Assembly: GCF_024105655.1 (NCBI RefSeq)
Contig: NZ_JAAAMH010000013.1
Span: forward strand, 1-64,000
DNA length: 64,000 bases
Reading direction: 5' to 3'
Source: Aliihoeflea sp. 40Bstr573
Lineage (GTDB): Bacteria > Pseudomonadota > Alphaproteobacteria > Rhizobiales > Rhizobiaceae
This document shows positions 47,759 through 57,219 of the stretch, piece after piece (position 1 is the first letter of the stretch; each line of letters opens with the position of its first letter). The notes under the pieces were generated by a model. That model ran no database searches, was not told the origin of the DNA, and worked only from the letters and a program-made list of their open reading frames with translations. The translations under genes were made by a program, and so were the position numbers.

Positions 47759-49228
47759 ATGCTAGTGCGCGGCCATGCATTCGCATCTGCGATCTTTTTC
47801 CGGACACCACTCTTGAACCGCGCCATTCCGCTTATCCTCGCGGTCGCCCTGTTCATGGAACAGATGGATTCGACCGTCATCGCCACGTCGCTGCCAGCGA
47901 TCGCGGCCGATATCGGTACCAGCCCGATCACACTGAAGCTGGCGCTGACCTCCTATTTCGTGGCGCTTGCGATCTTCATCCCCGTATCCGGCTGGATGGC
48001 GGATCGATTCGGCGCCAAGCGGGTGTTCCGCATCGCCATTGGCGTCTTCGTCGTCGGTTCGATCTTCTGCGCCTTCGCCAATTCGCTCGAGGCCTTCGTC
48101 GGCTCGCGCTTCCTGCAGGGTATGGGCGGCGCAATGATGACGCCGGTCGGCCGCCTCGTGCTCGTACGGGCCACGCGGCGCGACCAGCTCGTATCCGCCA
48201 TGGCCTGGCTCACCGTTCCGGCGCTGATCGGTCCGCTGATCGGGCCGCCGGTCGGCGGCTTCATCACCACCTATTTCACCTGGCACTGGATCTTCCTGAT
48301 CAACGTACCGATCGGCGTCATCGGGATCTTCGTTGCGGGGCGCGTCCTGCCGGAAATGCCGGGCGGGATCGCCGCGCCGATCGATTGGCGCGGCTTCGTG
48401 CTGGCAGCGATCGCGGCGGCGGGCATCGTCTTCGGGCTATCCGTCGTCTCGCTGCCGGCCCTGCCCCCGATCGTCGGTGTCGCGACGCTCATCGTCGGCA
48501 TTTTCGCGTCCGTGCTCTATGTCCGCCATTCACGCGCGACGTTGTCGCCAATCCTCGATCTGAGGCTGTTCAACAATCCGGTGCCTCGGATCGCGATCCT
48601 TTCGGGCTCGATCTTCCGGATCGGCGTCGGCGCGACGCCGTTCCTGCTGCCGCTGATGTTCCAGCTCGCCTTCGGGCTCGACGCGTTCCAGTCGGGCCTG
48701 CTCACCTTTGCCAGCGCGATCGGCGCGATCTCACTGAAGTTCGTGGCGACCACGGCGCTGCGGGCATTCGGCTTTCGCACGGTACTCCTGATTGCCGTCG
48801 GCGGCGGGGCGAGCCTGATCGCGATCAACGGGTTCTTCACGCCGTCAACGCCCTACGCCGTCATCATCGGTACGCTGATCGTCGCGGGCTTTCTTCGCTC
48901 GCTCTTCTTCACCTCGAACAATGCGCTGGTTTTTGCCGAGATCGACGACAGCCAGGCAAGCCAGGCGACCGCGATCGCGGCGGTGTCGCAGCAGATCTCA
49001 ATTGCGCTTGGCGTCGCGGCGGCGGGCATGCTGCTCGAAGCGCATCACTTGTGGACCGGAGAGCCAATCGGGCTCGAAGCCTTCTCATTCGCCTTCTTTG
49101 CGGTCGGAGGACTGGCAGCGCTCGCCATCCTGCCGATCCTTAGCCTTTCGAGGACCGCGGGGCGGACAGTGTCCGGCCACGGCCTCGCAAAACTCAAGGA
49201 CGATCAGGCACCGCTGGCAGGCGACTGA
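47759..49228 (+). CDS. DHA2-type MFS multidrug transporter
   Basis: An exporter of about 489 residues with roughly fourteen membrane segments. The first helix contains [20 protein letters not shown], typical of drug:proton antiporters, and motif A appears as [13 protein letters not shown]. Start is uncertain: ATG 47759 is used, with GTG 47741 and TTG 47813 as alternatives; helix one starts near the latter. The final 25 bp overlap the 3' end of the convergent rlmE gene. Confidence 0.88.
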   Translation: MLVRGHAFASAIFFRTPLLNRAIPLILAVALFMEQMDSTVIATSLPAIAADIGTSPITLKLALTSYFVALAIFIPVSGWMADRFGAKRVFRIAIGVFVVGSIFCAFANSLEAFVGSRFLQGMGGAMMTPVGRLVLVRATRRDQLVSAMAWLTVPALIGPLIGPPVGGFITTYFTWHWIFLINVPIGVIGIFVAGRVLPEMPGGIAAPIDWRGFVLAAIAAAGIVFGLSVVSLPALPPIVGVATLIVGIFASVLYVRHSRATLSPILDLRLFNNPVPRIAILSGSIFRIGVGATPFLLPLMFQLAFGLDAFQSGLLTFASAIGAISLKFVATTALRAFGFRTVLLIAVGGGASLIAINGFFTPSTPYAVIIGTLIVAGFLRSLFFTSNNALVFAEIDDSQASQATAIAAVSQQISIALGVAAAGMLLEAHHLWTGEPIGLEAFSFAFFAVGGLAALAILPILSLSRTAGRTVSGHGLAKLKDDQAPLAGD

Positions 49229-49950
49229 TACGGGTCGTCTGCCGGCTCCTGCCTGCCCTTGAAGTCCTTCGCCAGGATGAAAAGCTCGACCGAAGCATCT
49301 CGCGAGGCCGGCGGCTTGACGTGGTGGACGCTGCGGAAATTGCGCTTGAGAAGATCGAGAAGATCGTTCTCCGTGCCGCCCTGGAAGGTCTTCGCGAGGA
49401 AATGCCCGCCCGGCTTCAACACCGAAATGGCGAAATCGGCTGCGACCTCGCACAGATGCATGGTGCGGATGTGATCCGTTCGGCGGTGGCCGGTCGTCGG
49501 GGCGGCCATGTCCGAAATGACGAGATCAGGTGCTCCGCCAAGCGTTTCCATCAGGCGCTTGGGTGCATCGTCGTCGAGAAAGTCCATCTCCAGAAGCGCG
49601 GCGCCGGGAACCGGGTCAACCGGCAGGTAATCGATGCCGACGACCGTCGGGGCGTCGATCGGCGAATTGATCCGTGCGGCCGCGACCTGGCACCAGCCGC
49701 CTGGCGCTGCGCCAAGGTCGAGCACCTTTTGGCCGGGCTTCAGGAGCTTGTACTTGTCATCGATCTCGATGAGTTTGTAGGCCGCGCGCGAGCGGTAGCC
49801 ATCCGCCTTGGAGCGGTGGACATAAGGATCGTTCAGATGGCGTTCCAGCCAGCGGCGGGACGAGTTCTTGAGGCCGCGCTTCTTCTTCACGCGGGTCTTG
49901 AGCGCGCGCGCGCCTGTCGGGCCGGAGCCGGGTTTGACGGGTTTGGTCAT
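49204..49950 (-). CDS. rlmE: 23S rRNA (uridine-2'-O)-methyltransferase RlmE/FtsJ
   Basis: SAM-dependent methylation of U2552 in 23S rRNA. The 248-residue protein has a basic N-terminal tail, then [19 protein letters not shown] with the catalytic lysine, the SAM motif [15 protein letters not shown], and the KTFQGG block with the later catalytic lysine. Start ATG 49950 overlaps the stop of the Ppx/GppA gene by 4 bp. This gene pair is typical for alphaproteobacteria. Confidence 0.94.
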   Translation of the reverse strand: MTKPVKPGSGPTGARALKTRVKKKRGLKNSSRRWLERHLNDPYVHRSKADGYRSRAAYKLIEIDDKYKLLKPGQKVLDLGAAPGGWCQVAAARINSPIDAPTVVGIDYLPVDPVPGAALLEMDFLDDDAPKRLMETLGGAPDLVISDMAAPTTGHRRTDHIRTMHLCEVAADFAISVLKPGGHFLAKTFQGGTENDLLDLLKRNFRSVHHVKPPASRDASVELFILAKDFKGRQEPADDPYQSPASGA

Positions 49951-51287
49951 GCGTCGAGCGGTCTCCGCTTGCGGGCCCGGCGCCAGACGCCGTCATCGGC
50001 CATGAGTTCGGATAGCATGCCTTCGCGCAGGCCCCTGTCCGCGACGCGCAGGCGCTTGGATGGCCACGCGCGGCGAATGGCTTCGAGGATCGCGCAGCCA
50101 CCAAGGACGAGGTCGGCGCGGTCGGCGCCGATGCAGGGGTTGGCGACGCGCTTTTCAAACTCCCAGTCAAGCAGGGTCGTGATCATCGCATCGACTTCAT
50201 CGTTTTGCAGCCAGAGCCCGTCGACCCGGCGGCGGTCGTAGCGCTCAAGGCCGAGATGGATGCCGGCGAGCGTCGTCACAGTTCCTGACGTGCCGAGGAG
50301 ATGGAAACCGTCATCGGCGAGGACGTGGGAAAGCCGGTCGCGGCCCTCGAACCGGTCAAGCATGTCGGCGACGTCGTCGACCATCGCGTCGAAGACATCA
50401 CGCGTGACGTGCCGTCCGCCGAAACGCTCGGCAAGCGAGACGACGCCGACGGGCAGCGACGTCCACGAGACGATGTGATTGGCAAGGCGCGGCGTGCGGT
50501 GGCGCGACACATCGACAAGCGCGATTTCCGACGAGCCGCCACCGATGTCGAAGAGGACGACGCCCTTGGTCCCCCGCTCGACCAGCGAGCCGCAGCCGGA
50601 GACGGCGAGGCGCGCTTCAGTCTTGCGGTCGATGATCTCCAGCGAGAGGCCTGTCTCGCGCTTGACCCGGGCTATGAACTCGGCACCGTTCGCGGCCGAG
50701 CGGCAGGCTTCCGTCGCGATGAGACGGACGCGTTTCAAACGGCGATTCCGCAGCTTGTCGGCGCAGACTTTCAACGCCTCGACAGCGCGGTCCATCGCGG
50801 CGTCGGACAGGCGACCGGAGGCGGTTAGCCCCTCGCCCAGCCGGACGATGCGCGAAAAGGCATCCACGACGCGGAACTGACCGCCTTTCCCCGGGATGGC
50901 GACGAGCAAGCGGCAATTGTTGGTGCCGAGATCGAGCGCGGCATAGACCGGCGCTTCACCGCCGGCCATGTCGCGGCCGTTGAAACGGTTCGGGGCGAGC
51001 GCAGGAGCTGCCGGCTTTGGCTGCGGCTGTTTGAATTCTGGCGCGGTCGGCTTGTTCTGGGGCGCGTCATCGCGCGCATAAACCTTGCGGCCGCGCTTGC
51101 GCTTGCGCCTTTTGCGCGACTTGCCTGGCTTTTCGCCGGCCTTGTCTTCGGGTCTGCCGTTGGCCGGAGGCTGCGCATGCGCATTGCGACCGCCGGGTGG
51201 CGGCCTCGAATGCCTTTTGCCGGCGTCGCCGCGCGGCGGGCGCGCCCCGTCCGACGGCACGTCATTGCCGTATTCGGGGTCCGTCAC
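49947..51287 (-). CDS. Ppx/GppA phosphatase family protein with basic N-terminal extension
   Basis: Exopolyphosphatase/guanosine pentaphosphatase-family protein, 446 residues from GTG 51287, which has GAAGGGAA about 6 nt upstream. The ASKHA core begins near residue 114 ([14 protein letters not shown], phosphate loop) and continues with the FDIGGGSSE motif. Preceding it is a disordered, low-complexity tail of over 100 residues, rich in proline and with [10 protein letters not shown]. That could contact polyphosphate or RNA. The core is shorter than E. coli Ppx, as usual for alphaproteobacterial relatives. Confidence 0.9.
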   Translation of the reverse strand: MTDPEYGNDVPSDGARPPRGDAGKRHSRPPPGGRNAHAQPPANGRPEDKAGEKPGKSRKRRKRKRGRKVYARDDAPQNKPTAPEFKQPQPKPAAPALAPNRFNGRDMAGGEAPVYAALDLGTNNCRLLVAIPGKGGQFRVVDAFSRIVRLGEGLTASGRLSDAAMDRAVEALKVCADKLRNRRLKRVRLIATEACRSAANGAEFIARVKRETGLSLEIIDRKTEARLAVSGCGSLVERGTKGVVLFDIGGGSSEIALVDVSRHRTPRLANHIVSWTSLPVGVVSLAERFGGRHVTRDVFDAMVDDVADMLDRFEGRDRLSHVLADDGFHLLGTSGTVTTLAGIHLGLERYDRRRVDGLWLQNDEVDAMITTLLDWEFEKRVANPCIGADRADLVLGGCAILEAIRRAWPSKRLRVADRGLREGMLSELMADDGVWRRARKRRPLDA

Positions 51288-51379
51288 TCTATTCCCTTCG
51301 GCGCCGCGCCAGCAAACAAAGCCGGCAGCAGGCACTCCTGTCTTTCACGTTGGCTAAAGTGTAACAGCCCTTGAGGCGT

Positions 51380-52129
51380 TCACCAAGCCCGCCAGACACC
51401 GGATGTCAGAATGAAAAGGACCGCGAGGAGCGCGAGTGCCACGATGGTGAAGCTCGCATCCGCCGGGCGCAATCGCGGCGCACCGACGATCGTTCGCACG
51501 CTTACGGTGCCAAGTCCGCGCGCTTCCATGGCGATCGCGGCGCGGTTGGCGCGGCGGATGGCAAAGGCGAGAAGCGGCACGACGAGCGACGCGGTCTCCA
51601 GCGGGCCAGGTAGGCGACGCGGGACGCGGCCCCTCTTCATAGCCCGGGCGAGACGAATCTGCTGCGCTTCGGATGCAAGATCGGGCACGAGATGCAGCGC
51701 CGAAAAGAGCGCGTAGCCGATGCGCGGCGACAAATGCCAGTTCGCCATCAGCGCCTTGATGAAGCGGCCTGGCTCCGTCGTCAGCACGAAGACGGCCGAG
51801 ACCATGCCGCAGGCGATTGCGCGAAGGAAAAGAACGATTCCAGCCGAGAAGGCAGGCGAGCCGAACGGCGTTTCGGCGGCCATGCGGGTAGCGAAATCGC
51901 TCTCCTCGCGAAAGAGCGTCGCGGTCGTCAGGAAGCCGAAACCGAACAGCGCGAACGGTATCATGAGCGCGAGAATGAGCAGCGGCGAGCGGCGTTCGAT
52001 GACGATCATCGCGAGCGCGGAAAGGACGACGATGCCAGCCTGGAAGCGTGGATCGAAAACGGCGATCGAGGCCGCTAGCCAGACGAGGCAGACGATCAGC
52101 TTTGGCAGGGGATGAAGCATGCTCAGCAC
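51380..52129 (-). CDS. ECF transporter T component (CbiQ/YkoC family)
   Basis: Energy-coupling transmembrane protein of 249 residues, four to six helices, with the cytoplasmic coupling motifs of the T component visible as ARAMKRG and an A-R-G type later element (AMEARGLG). Together with the ATPase, S component and YkoF-like protein upstream it forms one transporter. It overlaps the ATPase gene by 7 bp and is the last of four genes under the TPP riboswitch, so thiamine or its HMP precursor is the probable cargo. Confidence 0.9.
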   Translation of the reverse strand: MLSMLHPLPKLIVCLVWLAASIAVFDPRFQAGIVVLSALAMIVIERRSPLLILALMIPFALFGFGFLTTATLFREESDFATRMAAETPFGSPAFSAGIVLFLRAIACGMVSAVFVLTTEPGRFIKALMANWHLSPRIGYALFSALHLVPDLASEAQQIRLARAMKRGRVPRRLPGPLETASLVVPLLAFAIRRANRAAIAMEARGLGTVSVRTIVGAPRLRPADASFTIVALALLAVLFILTSGVWRAW

Positions 52130-53772
52130 GGAACAGCCTCCATCCAGTCGACCAGCAGGAGGAGTTCCGGAGCGTTCAGGCCGGCGCTCGCAAGAAGCTC
52201 GCCGTCGCGAAGGAGGTCGATGAGTGGCGCGTCAGCGGCGATCGATCCGCCATCGAGGACGATGCCCCGCGAACAGGTCTTCAGCGCGAAATCCATGTCG
52301 TGGGTGATGACCATGACCGCCCTGCCATCCGCCGCGATTTTCGCAATGCGCGATGCGATCTCGTTGCTGGCAGCGGCGTCGAGGCCTGCGGTCGGCTCGT
52401 CAAGAACGAGAAAGGGCCAGCGCGTATCGGCCGTCAAAGTCGCAAGTGCGAGACGGCGCTTCTGCCCCTGTGACAGCTCGAACGGGTGCTGGTCAGCGAC
52501 GTTCTCGAGGCGCCAGGCGGAAAGGATTGCATCGATGCTCGCGGCGTCTTTGCCGACGATCGACTCCAGCTCGGCCCGGACGCTTCCTTCGGTGAACTGC
52601 GTTTCGGGGCGCTGGAAGGCGAAGCCGCCGGCAGGGCCGGTTCGGGTTCCTCCCTTGAGACGCAGCAGCCCGGCGAGCGTCGCACCGAGCGTCGATTTGC
52701 CTGCACCGTTGCGGCCGAGAATTGCGACGGTCTCGCCAGGCCCGATTTCCATCGAGATGTCGTGCAGGACGGGCTTGGCAAATAGCGGCGCGCAGGCGGC
52801 ATGCACGAGCGTGGCGCACGACGGGCGGGTCGATGCGGTAGGTCCGGCGATACGGTCCGAAAGGAAATGGCGGATCACCGTGCCGGCGGCGGTTCGGTCA
52901 GCCGGCGACAGTCGGTTGAGGCCATCGATGATTTCGGACAATACCAGCGGCGGTCGCTCGAGCACGATGCCGATCCCGCACAAGAGCCGGTCGAGATCTG
53001 CGGCGAGAGGCCGCCAGATTCCTTCTGCTGCAAGAACTTCGCCCCGCGCGCGAAAGATGTCGCGCGGTGAGCCCTCGGCAAAGAGCGCTCCGTTGCGGCC
53101 GATGACCGCGACGCGGTCGATCGTGCCGATCAGCCCGTCGAGGCGATGATCCACGACAAGGAACGTCTCGCCCTCGCCGCCGATGACGGCGTGGAGGCGC
53201 GCGGCGGCGTCGGGCGACAGGTGCGCGGTCGGTTCATCGGCGATGAAGAGTGCGGCTTCCTGTGCCAGCGCGGCGGCGAGCGCGACGAGTTGCCTTTCGC
53301 CGCCTGAGAGCGCGGCTGTGCGCCGCGCGCGCCAGCTTTCTGGCACACCGGCCTTTGCCAGAGCGCGATCCACGCGGGTTGCAATCTCGTCTGCCGGCAG
53401 CGCCCGGTTTTCGAGCGCGAAGGCGACTTCGTCCCCCACCGTCATGCCGCAAAGCGTTTGGTCTGCATCCTGGAAAAGCTGGGCAACGGACGCCGACCAC
53501 TCAGCGGGCGAGCGGCTTGCGGCCGGCACGCCGAGCGTTGCGATCTCCCCCGTTATCTCGGCCGGGATCGTCGCGGGCACCAGGCCGGTGATGGTGCCCA
53601 ACAGCGTGGACTTGCCGCAACCGGAAGGGCCGAGGAGCAGAAGCCGTTCGCCCTTGCGCAGTTCAAGCGATACCGGACCGACGGCAAGGTTCGCCGCATA
53701 GGGATAGCGTACGGCAACCTCTCGCCATGCGACGGCGGGCGCGGCTTCAGGCACGCTGAAGGCGGCGCTCAT
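52123..53772 (-). CDS. ECF transporter ATPase, two fused ABC domains (YkoD-like)
   Basis: Energising subunit of 549 residues with two complete nucleotide-binding domains. Walker A motifs are GPSGCGKST (48-56) and GRNGAGKST (353-361), signatures LSGGE (155-159) and LSQGQ (C-terminal half). This fused EcfA-A' form is typical of YkoD. ATG 53772 overlaps the S-component gene by 26 bp. The neighbouring T and S components complete the complex. Confidence 0.93.
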   Translation of the reverse strand: MSAAFSVPEAAPAVAWREVAVRYPYAANLAVGPVSLELRKGERLLLLGPSGCGKSTLLGTITGLVPATIPAEITGEIATLGVPAASRSPAEWSASVAQLFQDADQTLCGMTVGDEVAFALENRALPADEIATRVDRALAKAGVPESWRARRTAALSGGERQLVALAAALAQEAALFIADEPTAHLSPDAAARLHAVIGGEGETFLVVDHRLDGLIGTIDRVAVIGRNGALFAEGSPRDIFRARGEVLAAEGIWRPLAADLDRLLCGIGIVLERPPLVLSEIIDGLNRLSPADRTAAGTVIRHFLSDRIAGPTASTRPSCATLVHAACAPLFAKPVLHDISMEIGPGETVAILGRNGAGKSTLGATLAGLLRLKGGTRTGPAGGFAFQRPETQFTEGSVRAELESIVGKDAASIDAILSAWRLENVADQHPFELSQGQKRRLALATLTADTRWPFLVLDEPTAGLDAAASNEIASRIAKIAADGRAVMVITHDMDFALKTCSRGIVLDGGSIAADAPLIDLLRDGELLASAGLNAPELLLLVDWMEAVPC

Positions 53773-54331
53773 GATCGATCTTGAGGCCGGACAAAACGCC
53801 GGTCTTGTAGAGCGCCTCGACCACGAAATGGCCGGCAAAACCGCCGAGGATCGCGCCGCTCAGGCACCGCAAAACGAACATGGTGACGAGCAGGCCGGGG
53901 GCGAGCGCGCCGTAGTCGAAGCGGATCCAGGTATAGATGAAGGAAGCGATCGCCGCGCCGACACCGGCGAGCATCAGCACCGGCAGGCGGTAGTTCTTCC
54001 AGCGCGTCGCGGCGAAGACGGCTTCCGCGCCCGCGCCCTGGACGAGGCCGGTGACAAGCAGGAGAAGACCAGCGGGGCTGCCGAGAAGCACCTGCACGAG
54101 CGCGGCAAGCACCTCCGACAAGAGCGCTGCGCCCGGCTTGCGGATGATCGCGGCGGCGATGATGGAGACGATGAACCAGAAGCCCATCACGACATCCATG
54201 GTCACGGCGCCAAAGATCGCCTGCGCGATCAGCCAGACCTGCACCCAGGCCAGATAGAGAATGCCGAAAACGGCGCCGAGAACGGCGACGATGAGGATTT
54301 CGCGCAGAGTCCAGCCGCGAGTGGTCAGCAT
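53747..54331 (-). CDS. ECF transporter S component, thiamine/HMP type (YkoE-like)
   Basis: Substrate-binding membrane component of 194 residues with about five helices, starting TTRGWTLREILIVAVLGAVFG. The order YkoF-YkoE-YkoD-YkoC in one transcript, with a TPP riboswitch in front, identifies it with the YkoE family, believed to import thiamine or hydroxymethylpyrimidine. The ATG at 54331 is chosen because the longer open frame begins upstream without homology. Confidence 0.87.
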   Translation of the reverse strand: MLTTRGWTLREILIVAVLGAVFGILYLAWVQVWLIAQAIFGAVTMDVVMGFWFIVSIIAAAIIRKPGAALLSEVLAALVQVLLGSPAGLLLLVTGLVQGAGAEAVFAATRWKNYRLPVLMLAGVGAAIASFIYTWIRFDYGALAPGLLVTMFVLRCLSGAILGGFAGHFVVEALYKTGVLSGLKIDHERRLQRA

Positions 54332-54388
54332 GACGATTTTTCCTTGAAGCGAGAGGGGCGCGCCTTCCGGCACGCCGGAAAGGCGAAA

Positions 54389-55000
54389 TCAGCCGACCTT
54401 GGTCGGGCTGTTGGAAGAGACGGTCAGGTCGAGCGCGACATGGCCGTTCGGCGCACCGAAGCGCAGAAACGCTTCGCTCAGCGTCGCGAAGACCGGGCCC
54501 GCATCGCCGCGCAGCTTGGTGCAGAAATTCTTCGACTTCTCGAACACGCCCGACGACTTCAGGAAGTCGATGCAGCCGTAGATCTCGTCCATGTGGTGGC
54601 TGCCACCGAGCGGATAGAGCGAGAACTGCGCCGCGACCTGCACGCCCGTAACACTTGCCTTCGAAACCGCTTCGCGCGCGGCTGCGATCCGCTCTTCGAG
54701 CGGGGCGGCGATGCCGAAATCGGCCGAGGGCGTGCAGATGTCATCGTCCGGCTCGCCAGGGCAACCACGCGAGACGGCAGCGGAGAGGACGCAATGGACG
54801 CCGGATTGGGCAGCCGACGCGAAGAGATCGCGCATGGCCGGGAAGATTTCTTCCGGCGGGCCGACGATCAGCGTCGAGACGTCGTCGGTCTCGATGCGGA
54901 AGCGCGGCCGATAGGGCTCGAGCGCGTCGACGGCATTGAGGATGACGGCGACGAAATCGTCGCACATCGGATAAAGGGAAAGCTGTGCACCTGAAAACAT
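54389..55000 (-). CDS. Thiamine/HMP-binding YkoF-like protein
   Basis: A 203-residue protein made of two related alpha/beta domains (about 3-85 and 115-200, each beginning GAQLSLYPM or AAQFSLYPL), the architecture of Bacillus YkoF, which binds thiamine. No signal peptide is present, so it acts in the cytoplasm. It is the first gene after the TPP riboswitch and its ATG at 55000 lies 2-8 nt after the riboswitch P1 strand that contains its ribosome site. Confidence 0.88.
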   Translation of the reverse strand: MFSGAQLSLYPMCDDFVAVILNAVDALEPYRPRFRIETDDVSTLIVGPPEEIFPAMRDLFASAAQSGVHCVLSAAVSRGCPGEPDDDICTPSADFGIAAPLEERIAAAREAVSKASVTGVQVAAQFSLYPLGGSHHMDEIYGCIDFLKSSGVFEKSKNFCTKLRGDAGPVFATLSEAFLRFGAPNGHVALDLTVSSNSPTKVG

Positions 55001-55001
55001 G

Positions 55002-55106
55002 AACCGCCTCGCTCCGCTGGTATTACCCAGATCAGCTTGAGGGTCCGGAAGCATGTCGCTTCTCGTCTCAGCCCCGGCATTACGGAGCACCCCTGTGGAA
55101 AGGCGG
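55002..55106 (-). promoter_or_regulatory. TPP (thiamine pyrophosphate) riboswitch
   Basis: On the minus strand the THI-box blocks are clear: GGGGTGCTCCG then GCCGGGGCTGAGACG (about 55068-55093), and CTGATCTGGGTAATACCAGCG (about 55016-55036). The 5' strand CCGCCT (55101-55106) can pair with AGGCGG (55003-55008), extending P1. That 3' strand is the Shine-Dalgarno of the YkoF gene, so TPP binding would hide the ribosome site directly, with no separate expression platform. Confidence 0.92.
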
Positions 55107-55171
55107 CAGGGGTAACATCGCATTTGCCGGCTTGGCAAGGGGATATCGGCCAAGCCAGCGGGCGATGTTCC

Positions 55172-56449
55172 TTAAGCCAGTCGCAGGGCCGCGGCGCGGC
55201 GATGTCCCTCCATACCCTCGGTCGCACTCTGGCGGATGGCGGGCGGCGCGACGGCTGCCACGCCACGCGCGTCGAGCCACTGGTGCGTGCATATCTTGAC
55301 GTAGGAACCGACCCACAGCCCGCCCGTATAGCGCGCCGCCGCCATGGTGGGCAGGGTGTGGTTCGTGCCGCAGCACTTGTCCGAATAGACCACGCTCGCC
55401 TCGCGCCCGATGAAGAGCGAGCCGTAGTTGCGCAGCTTCTTCGCCGTCGCCCGCGCATCGGTCGTGTGGACCTGCAGATGCTCGGCGGCGATGAAGTCGG
55501 AATAGGCGATCATGGCGGCCTCGTCGGCGCAGACGACGATCTCGCCATAGTCGTGGAACGCGGGACCTGCGACGTCGGCGGTCGGCAGGTCGCGAAGCTG
55601 CCGCTCCACTTCGGCGAGCGTCGCCTCGGCGAGCTTGCGGTCGGTCGTGATCAGGCCCACGCGGGTGCGCACATCGTGCTCGGCCTGTGCCAGCATGTCG
55701 GTCGCGATCATCGCCGGGTCTGCGCTCGCGTCGGCGACGACGTAGATCTCGCTCGGGCCGGCGAGCTGGTCGATGCCGACCGCGCCGAAGACCTGGCGCT
55801 TGGCTTCGTTCACATAGGCATTGCCCGGCCCGACGATCTTGTCGACGCCGGGCACGCTTTCGGTGCCATAAGCCATCGCCGCGATCGCCTGCGCGCCACC
55901 AATGCGGAAGATGCGGTCGGCGCCGGACAGGTGACAGCCGGCAATCATTGCCGGGTGCGCGCCGGGCGGCAGGCAGGCGACGATTTCCGAACAACCCGCG
56001 ACCTTTGCAGGAACCAGGGTCATCACCGGGGCGGACAGGATCGGGTAGCGTCCGCCGGGGACATAGGCGCCCACCTTCTCGATCGGAATGACGCGGTGGC
56101 CAAGATGCAGCCCGGGTAGCGCCTCGTAGTCGAGCGGCTTGATCGTCTGCATCTGCGCATCGGCGAAATCGTGGACGCGCTCGATTGCGAATTCGGTGTC
56201 GGCACGGGTCTGGCGGTCGAGACCGTCCACTGCGGCCCTGCGGTCGGCGGCCGAGACTTCGAGCGCTTCGATGTCGAGCTTGTCGAAGCGGCGTGCATAG
56301 TCGCGAACGGCTTCATCGCCCCTGTCACGCACGGCGGCGAGGACTTCGCGAACCGTCGTTTCGACGTCTCCCGTATCGGCGACGGCATCGCGCGTCGGCG
56401 CCTTCACATGGTCGATCTTGGCCCTGAGGGTATCGGGGAGCTTGCGCAT
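55172..56449 (-). CDS. HisD-like dehydrogenase, sulfopropanediol 3-dehydrogenase (HpsN) type
   Basis: NAD-dependent zinc dehydrogenase of 425 residues in the histidinol dehydrogenase family. The zinc ligands expected for the fold are present: Q255 and H258 (QAEHD), D357 and H416; the catalytic pair is E323-H324. The region GTNHTLPTMAAARYTGGLWVG replaces the GPNHVLPTGG of biosynthetic HisD and is typical, as I recall, of the catabolic HpsN group that oxidises dihydroxypropanesulfonate. No other his genes are nearby. It is divergent from a regulator and an ABC transporter, supporting a catabolic alcohol dehydrogenase. Confidence 0.85.
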   Translation of the reverse strand: MRKLPDTLRAKIDHVKAPTRDAVADTGDVETTVREVLAAVRDRGDEAVRDYARRFDKLDIEALEVSAADRRAAVDGLDRQTRADTEFAIERVHDFADAQMQTIKPLDYEALPGLHLGHRVIPIEKVGAYVPGGRYPILSAPVMTLVPAKVAGCSEIVACLPPGAHPAMIAGCHLSGADRIFRIGGAQAIAAMAYGTESVPGVDKIVGPGNAYVNEAKRQVFGAVGIDQLAGPSEIYVVADASADPAMIATDMLAQAEHDVRTRVGLITTDRKLAEATLAEVERQLRDLPTADVAGPAFHDYGEIVVCADEAAMIAYSDFIAAEHLQVHTTDARATAKKLRNYGSLFIGREASVVYSDKCCGTNHTLPTMAAARYTGGLWVGSYVKICTHQWLDARGVAAVAPPAIRQSATEGMEGHRRAAALRLA

Positions 56450-56524
56450 TGGGAGACTTTCGCCTGAGAGGATCGCGAAACATTCTGCGCAAGGCCAGGT
56501 GCGCCACAAGCGAGGCGGCGGCCC

Positions 56525-56553
56525 TTGTTGATTAAACTGACCACGCCTAGTCT
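56525..56553 (+). promoter_or_regulatory. Candidate promoter of the XRE-cupin gene
   Basis: TTGTTG (56525-56530) and TAGTCT (56548-56553) are spaced by 17 bases, 21 bp before the ATG at 56574. It lies in the 124-bp divergent region shared with the HisD-like gene. The regulator probably acts here. Confidence 0.4.
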
Positions 56554-56573
56554 GGCAGCGAGGGGAGAGCGCA

Positions 56574-57122
56574 ATGCCGAGAATAGGGACCAAGCTGCAC
56601 GAACTGCGCCGCCGGCGATCGCTGAGCGTCCGCGAGGTGGCGAAGCGCTCCGGCGTGTCGCATTCGGCGATCTCGCTGATCGAGCGCGATCGGATGAGCC
56701 CGTCGGTCGATACGCTGACGGCCATTCTCGATGCGCTTGGAACGACACTGACGGGATTCTTCCTCGACCTTCAGTCGAACCTGCCAGCCTCGTCCTTTTA
56801 CGGCACGGCCGACCTCGTTGAAATCGGCCGCGCGGATGCGATTTCCTACCGAATGATCGGAGCGAACCATCCCAACCGGCAACTCCTCATGCTGCTCGAA
56901 TCCTATGCGCCGGGCGGCGATACCGGCGAGGCATTTTCACACTCGGCGCAGGAGTCGGGCATGGTCCTGACCGGAGCCATCGAAGTGACTGTGGGACAGG
57001 AGCAAAGGGTGCTCGCGCCCGGTGAGGGATACTATTTCGACAGCCGCCTCCCCCACCGCTTTCGCAATGTCGCGGAGGGCGAAAGCACGATCCTGTCGGC
57101 GATCACGCCACCGACCTATTAG
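56574..57122 (+). CDS. XRE-family regulator with C-terminal cupin domain
   Basis: A 182-residue transcriptional regulator: helix-turn-helix (residues 6-60, REVAKRSGVSHSAISLIERD) joined to a cupin sensor domain (about 105-178, with GEGYYFDSRLPHRF). The design is that of PuuR-like regulators that sense small amines or their oxidation products. It stands between the divergent dehydrogenase and the ABC transporter genes, so local control is likely. GGGGAGAG lies 5 nt before the ATG. Confidence 0.9.
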   Translation: MPRIGTKLHELRRRRSLSVREVAKRSGVSHSAISLIERDRMSPSVDTLTAILDALGTTLTGFFLDLQSNLPASSFYGTADLVEIGRADAISYRMIGANHPNRQLLMLLESYAPGGDTGEAFSHSAQESGMVLTGAIEVTVGQEQRVLAPGEGYYFDSRLPHRFRNVAEGESTILSAITPPTY

Positions 57123-57219
57123 GCCGTAGCGGTAATAATTCTTTCCATGGGAGGATTGGCGGTTTCAACGCACCGATTCTATGGTTGGATAGCCAAAATC
57201 AATAACGCAGGGGAAGAAA

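Noticed and set aside
55172-56449. True histidinol dehydrogenase (HisD)
   Set aside because: No his genes are nearby, the GTNHTLPT/ARYTGGLWVG region differs from biosynthetic HisD, and the neighbours are a regulator and importer; a catabolic relative fits better.
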